Shown here one piece after another: positions 24,799 through 29,196 of a stretch of 29,196 nucleotides of DNA. Under the pieces are notes generated by a model. The model searched no databases, was not told where the DNA came from, and was given only the letters and a program-made list of their open reading frames with translations. Origin of the DNA: CAZFLD01 sp964519835 (lineage in GTDB: Bacteria; Spirochaetota; Spirochaetia; DSM-27196; CAZFLD01); contig CAZFLD010000055.1 of NCBI GenBank assembly GCA_964519835.1, positions 1-29,196 of the forward strand, written 5' to 3'. The position numbers and the translations under genes were made by a program. The number at the start of each line of letters is the position of its first letter. The stretch's first letter is position 1.

Positions 24799-25233
24799 GT
24801 GGCCGAGCCGGAGATTCTTGTTGCGTTCGACGGCCCCGACGATCTTGTCCCTCGTTATCAAACCGAGGGCTCGGCCGGCGCGGACCTGTTCTGCGCCGCG
24901 GAGGAGTTGACGCTTGCACCGCTCCAGCGGCGCCTGGTTCCCACAGGGATCCGAGTCGCGATCCCCAAGGGCTACGAAGGGCAGGTGAGACCTCGCTCGG
25001 GGCTCGCCGGACGCCACGGAATAACCGTCGTAAACGCGCCCGGAACCATCGACTCGGACTACCGGGGGGAAGTCAAGGTGGCACTTGTCAATCTCTCCGA
25101 CACAACCTATACCTGCCGCAGGGGCGAGCGCATCGCCCAACTCGTTATTGCGCCGGTCACCAAGGCCGAGTTTCGTCGTGAGCCGTTGGAACATACCAAG
25201 CGCGGCGACGGCGGGTTTGGTTCAACAGGATAA
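24799..25233 (+). CDS. dut: Deoxyuridine 5'-triphosphate nucleotidohydrolase (dUTPase)
   Basis: Hydrolyses dUTP to dUMP, which keeps uracil out of DNA and feeds dTMP synthesis. The protein has 144 residues and the five trimeric dUTPase motifs in order: AGADLFCA (I), RPRSGLAGRHG (II), NAPGTIDSDYRGE (III), RGERIAQLVI (IV) and the Gly-rich arm RGDGGFGSTG (V). The start is GTG with GGGAGA upstream. It sits 12 bases after pnp and two bases before lptF, clearly in one transcript. The thymidylate kinase that acts later in the same nucleotide pathway is encoded at 893-1516. Confidence 0.97.
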   Translation: MAEPEILVAFDGPDDLVPRYQTEGSAGADLFCAAEELTLAPLQRRLVPTGIRVAIPKGYEGQVRPRSGLAGRHGITVVNAPGTIDSDYRGEVKVALVNLSDTTYTCRRGERIAQLVIAPVTKAEFRREPLEHTKRGDGGFGSTG

Positions 25234-25235
25234 CA

Positions 25236-26522
25236 ATGCTTAGGTCGCACTACTTCCACGTGTCGGCCTATGTGGCCAAGGAGTTTGTTCTGTCCTTCTT
25301 GGTCGCATTTTTGTTTTTCTTTTTTATTTTTTTTATCAATCAGATGCTGCTTCTCGCTGAGGAAATCCTGACAAAACGGATTCCGCTGCGGGACGTAACG
25401 CTGCTTATCATCTACTCGCTGCCGTCAATCGTCGCACTCTCGTTCCCGTTTGGATCCCTGGTGGGCGCGCTTATGGCCATCGGCCGCTTTTCCGCCGACA
25501 ACGAGATCATAGCCTTTCAGGCCTCGGGCGTGCACTTGCGTCGAGTGTTTGTCCCGATTCTGTTTCTCGGCGCGCTTTTTTCCGTGTTTTCCTTTGTCAT
25601 GAACGACTACTTTTTGCCGCTCGGCACCATCAACTTCGGTCGTCTATACCGGGAGCTCTTCTACGCGAATCCGGAGCTCGAGCTGGAGTCCTATGGTGTG
25701 GAGCGCTATCAGGACAGCATTCTGGTGACCGGGCAAGTCACTGAAAACAGGATCGACGACTTGGTCATTCTGGACAAAACCGACGAGGGCGACGAGCGTG
25801 TTATTGTGTCGGCCGAGGCTCGAATCGAGCGAAGCGACATGCAGGAAGGGGTTATTTCGATCCGCCTCGACGACGTGTTCACCCACTCGCGGATTCCGGG
25901 GGTACCCAGGGACTACGAATACTCGGAAGCCGGCTCGATGATCTACAACATCCTCTTAAACGAGATATCATTTACGCTTCGCAATCCCGGACCGCGTGAG
26001 ATGAGCTCACGAGATGTCTACGAGGAGGTCGTCACCCGGCGTGTGGAGCTGAATCGGCGAGTTGCTGCGCGAAGGCGAGAGGTAGCGGAGAGAACCCTCG
26101 CACTGGCGAACACCTACCTCGCCGCGGCACAGGATGTATCGCGCGGTGCAGAGGTCCCGGAGGCGGTTCTTCCGGATCTCGTGTCGGAGGCACAGGCCAT
26201 TGCCGAGCGTGCGGCGGCGCCCATTCAGGATCGTACCCTGCAATTGTGGGAGATCGAGTTTCACAAGAAGTTCTCGATTCCTTTTGCTTGCCTTACGTTT
26301 GTGATCTTCGCATTTCCCGTGGGTCTTTTTACCAAGCGGAGCGGCAGAGCGGTGGGGTTTGGGATCGGTCTCTTGGTTTCCGTGCTGTACTGGGGCATGT
26401 TGATCGGTGGGCAAACGCTCGGGATGCAGTCCACAACTTTGAGTCCGTTGATGTCGATGTGGCTTCCCAATATCGTTTTCTTGGGGCTCGGCGTGGGTGC
26501 GTTTTTCTTTCGATTTCGGTAA
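25236..26522 (+). CDS. lptF: LptF/YjgP-family permease with a long helical insert
   Basis: An inner-membrane permease of the LptF/LptG family, which with LptB extracts lipopolysaccharide in Gram-negative bacteria. The protein has 428 residues: N-terminal membrane helices (about 13-37, 55-80 and 100-127), a periplasmic beta-jellyroll (about 130-260), then C-terminal helices (about 345-367, 372-397 and 405-426). Compared with typical members (about 355-370 residues), it carries an extra helical, Arg/Ala/Glu-rich stretch at about 262-335, just before the FHKKFSIP segment. Whether this organism makes lipopolysaccharide is unknown, so the cargo is uncertain. The LptF/LptG assignment rests on order and length and could be reversed. 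Confidence 0.85.
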   Translation: MLRSHYFHVSAYVAKEFVLSFLVAFLFFFFIFFINQMLLLAEEILTKRIPLRDVTLLIIYSLPSIVALSFPFGSLVGALMAIGRFSADNEIIAFQASGVHLRRVFVPILFLGALFSVFSFVMNDYFLPLGTINFGRLYRELFYANPELELESYGVERYQDSILVTGQVTENRIDDLVILDKTDEGDERVIVSAEARIERSDMQEGVISIRLDDVFTHSRIPGVPRDYEYSEAGSMIYNILLNEISFTLRNPGPREMSSRDVYEEVVTRRVELNRRVAARRREVAERTLALANTYLAAAQDVSRGAEVPEAVLPDLVSEAQAIAERAAAPIQDRTLQLWEIEFHKKFSIPFACLTFVIFAFPVGLFTKRSGRAVGFGIGLLVSVLYWGMLIGGQTLGMQSTTLSPLMSMWLPNIVFLGLGVGAFFFRFR

Positions 26523-26528
26523 TCGCCT

Positions 26529-27608
26529 ATGTCAAAACTTGCTCTTCTGATGCTCAAGACACTCGTTCCGATTTTTGTTCTCGCAATCCTGTTCTTTGTA
26601 TTGATTCTGCAGTTGGTGGACCTCTTTGCGAACGTAGTCCAGTACCTCGAGCAAGGTGTCGGAGTGCAAGCAATCATCCGGGTCCAGCTACTATACCTCC
26701 CACGCGCCATAGCGTTTTCACTCCCCATGGCAGTCCTTTTCGCCGTCTCGTATACAGTTGGGACTCTCTACAGCAACAACGAGCTGATCTCCGTGTTCGG
26801 CGCCGGGGTCTCCTTGTTCCGTTTTTGCCTGCCGGCTCTGCTTTTCGGCCTACTCTTGAGCGGCTTTGGTTTCTGGTTCGAAGAGAACGTAGTAATCGAA
26901 TCAATTAAGCAACGCGACGAGCTGACGCGGCAAATCCTCAACCGGGGTCAGGGCTTTAGCAACTCCAATATAACCCGCCTGACGGAAGGCAGCGGCCTGT
27001 TGTATAACGTCGACTTTTACAACGACGGAAACCAAACCCTTGTGGACCTCTTTGTCGTGGAGCGAGACGAAGCCGGTGGCGTGGCAAGAATCGTAGACGC
27101 CGAGTGGGCGGAGCGCACGGAGGGTCGGTGGGTGCTTCACGAGGCGCGTGTGTACGAGTGGAACGACGAGAGGTCCTTTTTCCAGGTTGCCGAGTACGAG
27201 CGCTACAGTCGCGACAACTACACACTCTCGCCGGTAGCCTTTCGCCGGCGCGCCGAGAATATCGAGCAGATGCGTATCGAGGAAGCTGAGGCCTATCTGG
27301 CCTCTCTCATCGAATCCGGCCAGCCGTACCGGCAGGTGCTCACGGACTACTACGAGCGCTACTCATTTGCTTTTACTCCGTTTATCGTCGCGCTACTCTC
27401 CAGCGCCATCGGCGGAAGGTTCCGCAAGAATATTCTACTCATGAGCCTGCTTTTGAGCCTGGTTTTGTCGGTGGTATACTTCGTCGCACAAATGGTTGCG
27501 GCGATTCTTGCGTCCCTTGGGTACATCCCGCCTCTTGTCGGCGCGTGGGGCGGATTTGCGTTGTTTTTTGTCGCCGGGTTGGTGGCATTTCAAATGGCGC
27601 GGAGTTGA
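26529..27608 (+). CDS. lptG: LptG/YjgQ-family permease
   Basis: Second permease of the pair, six bases after the first. The protein has 359 residues, the standard length: membrane helices at about 10-33, 52-77 and 95-117, a periplasmic beta domain (about 120-265), YERYSFAFTPFIVALLS (about 273-290) leading into the C-terminal helices, and an end close to FQMARS. It lacks the helical insert seen in its partner. The two probably form a heterodimer with an LptB-type ATPase encoded elsewhere. The stop is within 5 bp of the tgt start, which indicates coupled translation. Confidence 0.87.
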   Translation: MSKLALLMLKTLVPIFVLAILFFVLILQLVDLFANVVQYLEQGVGVQAIIRVQLLYLPRAIAFSLPMAVLFAVSYTVGTLYSNNELISVFGAGVSLFRFCLPALLFGLLLSGFGFWFEENVVIESIKQRDELTRQILNRGQGFSNSNITRLTEGSGLLYNVDFYNDGNQTLVDLFVVERDEAGGVARIVDAEWAERTEGRWVLHEARVYEWNDERSFFQVAEYERYSRDNYTLSPVAFRRRAENIEQMRIEEAEAYLASLIESGQPYRQVLTDYYERYSFAFTPFIVALLSSAIGGRFRKNILLMSLLLSLVLSVVYFVAQMVAAILASLGYIPPLVGAWGGFALFFVAGLVAFQMARS

Positions 27609-27610
27609 GC

Positions 27611-28738
27611 TTGGTCTGGCGACAAACGCATCGGTGCTCGCAGTCGTTGGCCCGAACGGGCGTGCTCAGTCTACATCACGGCGACGTGGACACTCCGGTG
27701 TTTATGCCTGTAGGCACGGCGGCAACAGTTAAGGCGCTCCCACATCGGGATCTTGAGGACATCGGGTTTAGCCTTATCCTGGGAAATACCTACCACTTGG
27801 TACTACGGCCGGGAATGGATGTGATAACCCGCGCGGGCGGCCTCCATGCGTTTTCCGGCTGGAGGCGGAATATCCTCACTGATTCGGGAGGATTCCAGGT
27901 ATTCTCCTTAGCTTCCTTGCGGAAGATCTCGGATGAGGGAGTTACCTTTCGATCGCACATAGATGGATCATCGTGGTTTTTTACACCGGAATCGGTGGTC
28001 GACTTTCAGACCGCCTTCGGCAGCGACATACAGATGCCGCTTGATGTTTGCACCGAGTACGGAGCCGACGAGCAGGCGTCACGGCGGGCGGTCGAAACCA
28101 CCACGGCGTGGCTCCGCCGCGCTCAGGCGCGGCTCGATCCGAGCTATCGCGGCAGCCTCTTTGGAATTATGCAGGGCAACTTCTACCACAAGCTCCGGAC
28201 CACGAGCGCGGCGCAAGTTGTCGATCTCGATTTGCCCGGCTACGCCGTCGGCGGTCTCTCCGTCGGCGAGCCACCGGAAGTTTTTGTGGACTTCCTACGG
28301 ATGTCGACCGAACTACTTCCCGAGGAGAAGCCACGCTACGTGATGGGAATAGGCACGCCGGAGTATCTCGTGGCCGCGATTGAAGCGGGGGTCGACATGT
28401 TCGACTGTGTGTTTCCCACGCGTATCGCTCGCAACGGGACACTTCTGACCTCTTCCGGCCGCGTAGTCCTCAAGAACGAGCAGTACCGCATGCAGACCGG
28501 TACGCCGCCGGACCCCGAGTGTAGTTGCAGTGTATGCCGTCGCTACTCTCGGGCATACCTACGCCATCTATTCAAGGCCCGGGAGATACTCGGGCCGGTC
28601 CTTGCCACGTATCACAATCTGGCATACCTAAAGAGCTTTGTAGACAAGGCGCACACCGCCGTCACGGACGACTCGTTTCCGAGCTTCGCAAACTCCGTCT
28701 ACTCGGTCTGGGGTCGCCCGGGGTCGTCACGTGGATAA
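27611..28738 (+). CDS. tgt: Queuine tRNA-ribosyltransferase (tRNA-guanine transglycosylase)
   Basis: Exchanges the wobble guanine of GUN-anticodon tRNAs for the queuosine precursor preQ1. From the chosen start the protein has about 375 residues, the usual length. Motifs: VFMPVGTAATVK, NTYHL, DSGGFQVFSL (Asp near 91), GGLSVGE, VMGIGTPEYL, FDCVFPTRIARNG (nucleophile Asp near 265), and the zinc site CSCSVC with a His about 25 residues on (TYHNL). The frame is open back to 27545 inside lptG, but no family match begins there. TTG 27611 has GGAG six bases upstream and gives a normal N-terminus. TTG 27605, overlapping the lptG stop, is the alternative. Confidence 0.94.
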   Translation: MVWRQTHRCSQSLARTGVLSLHHGDVDTPVFMPVGTAATVKALPHRDLEDIGFSLILGNTYHLVLRPGMDVITRAGGLHAFSGWRRNILTDSGGFQVFSLASLRKISDEGVTFRSHIDGSSWFFTPESVVDFQTAFGSDIQMPLDVCTEYGADEQASRRAVETTTAWLRRAQARLDPSYRGSLFGIMQGNFYHKLRTTSAAQVVDLDLPGYAVGGLSVGEPPEVFVDFLRMSTELLPEEKPRYVMGIGTPEYLVAAIEAGVDMFDCVFPTRIARNGTLLTSSGRVVLKNEQYRMQTGTPPDPECSCSVCRRYSRAYLRHLFKAREILGPVLATYHNLAYLKSFVDKAHTAVTDDSFPSFANSVYSVWGRPGSSRG

Positions 28739-29196
28739 CAGAGACTCGGGCATGCGCCACGCTACCGGATCTACCGCCGTTGTGGCGGCCTCTACTCTGG
28801 TGTCACGAGTACTCGGGTTTATACGCCTCGCTGTTATCGGTGCCGTGTTTGGCGGGTCCGGAACCGCGGATGTTGTGCATCTTGTCTTTACCATCCCCAA
28901 CAACTTGCGAAAGCTCACCGCCGAAGGTGCCCTATCCTCGGCGTTTATTCCGGTTTTGTCCCAAACACTGCTGCTCGGGGACGGTCGGAGTCGCGCGTCC
29001 CGTGTAGTTTCTCAGCTCATCGGCTTCCAGGCCGTGCTCCTGATACCGGTTTTGGTGTTATCCACCGTCTTCGCCGGACCGGTGGTATCGGTACTCTTGG
29101 ATTTTCCCAGCGACACGTATCAGGATCTGGCGGTACGACTCTTCCGTTTTATGATTCACTATACGCTACTGATCAGCGTCTCCGCGGTGGTAATGG
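28731..29196 (+). CDS. murJ: Lipid II flippase MurJ, 5' part (runs off the window)
   Basis: The first ~155 residues of a MurJ/MviN polytopic membrane protein, which flips the peptidoglycan precursor lipid II. The hallmark N-terminus is clear: ASTLVSRVLGFIR, a loop with the signature Arg, then IPNNLRKLTAEGALSSAFIP. Three membrane helices are visible before the window ends. The start could be GTG 28731, which overlaps the tgt stop (GTGGATAA), or ATG 28752, seven codons later; neither has a strong ribosome site. The gene is incomplete only because the window stops. It extends the operon that began at rimP. Confidence 0.93.
   Translation, partial: MDNRDSGMRHATGSTAVVAASTLVSRVLGFIRLAVIGAVFGGSGTADVVHLVFTIPNNLRKLTAEGALSSAFIPVLSQTLLLGDGRSRASRVVSQLIGFQAVLLIPVLVLSTVFAGPVVSVLLDFPSDTYQDLAVRLFRFMIHYTLLISVSAVVM

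Overview
This window is a G+C-rich piece of a spirochaete chromosome, most likely a free-living Spirochaetaceae/Spirochaetales bacterium. The assignment is an inference from gene order: tamB-bamA-skp next to mutS, and rimP-nusA-infB-rbfA-truB-rpsO-pnp, both match orders I recall from Treponema, and the proteins look spirochaetal. No rRNA or tRNA gene, CRISPR array, insertion sequence, phage gene or toxin-antitoxin pair was seen. The content is core housekeeping; the novelty is in non-coding structure and in details of individual proteins.

Layout. (1) 1-260: non-coding, with two copies of a ~91-bp structured element (about 95% identical) and three 12-bp repeats. (2) 261-1516, minus strand: tmk and a small exported protein of unknown function, overlapping by 4 bp. 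(3) 1587-9395, plus strand: an outer-membrane biogenesis operon, tamB-bamA-skp. (4) 9392-10432, minus strand: a membrane-anchored PilZ-like protein, convergent with skp (both stops lie in one CTAG) and divergent from mutS across a very compact two-way promoter. (5) 10484-15173: mutS, a tandem-domain methyltransferase and a ComF-family protein. (6) 15174-15541: non-coding, ending in a near-consensus sigma-70 promoter whose spacer holds an 18-bp perfect palindrome, followed by an early intrinsic terminator. (7) 15542-29196: a long co-directional run of rimP, nusA, infB, rbfA, truB, rpsO, pnp, dut, lptF, lptG, tgt and the start of murJ, with an internal promoter before rpsO.

How the genes work together. 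Block 3 builds the outer membrane: Skp chaperones outer-membrane proteins, BamA inserts them, and TamB bridges the periplasm. Block 7 joins transcription elongation (NusA), initiation of translation (IF2), 30S maturation (RimP, RbfA, S15), RNA modification (TruB, Tgt), RNA decay (PNPase), nucleotide sanitation (dUTPase) and envelope export (LptF/LptG-type permeases, the lipid II flippase MurJ). The promoter/palindrome/terminator cluster before rimP looks like the control point for this run and resembles the NusA-dependent attenuation known for the B. subtilis nusA operon.

A 100-N scaffold gap (18490-18589) falls inside infB within an 18-bp tandem repeat. The frames on the two sides differ as written, but they join if the true gap is 17+18k bases, so infB is read here as one intact gene.
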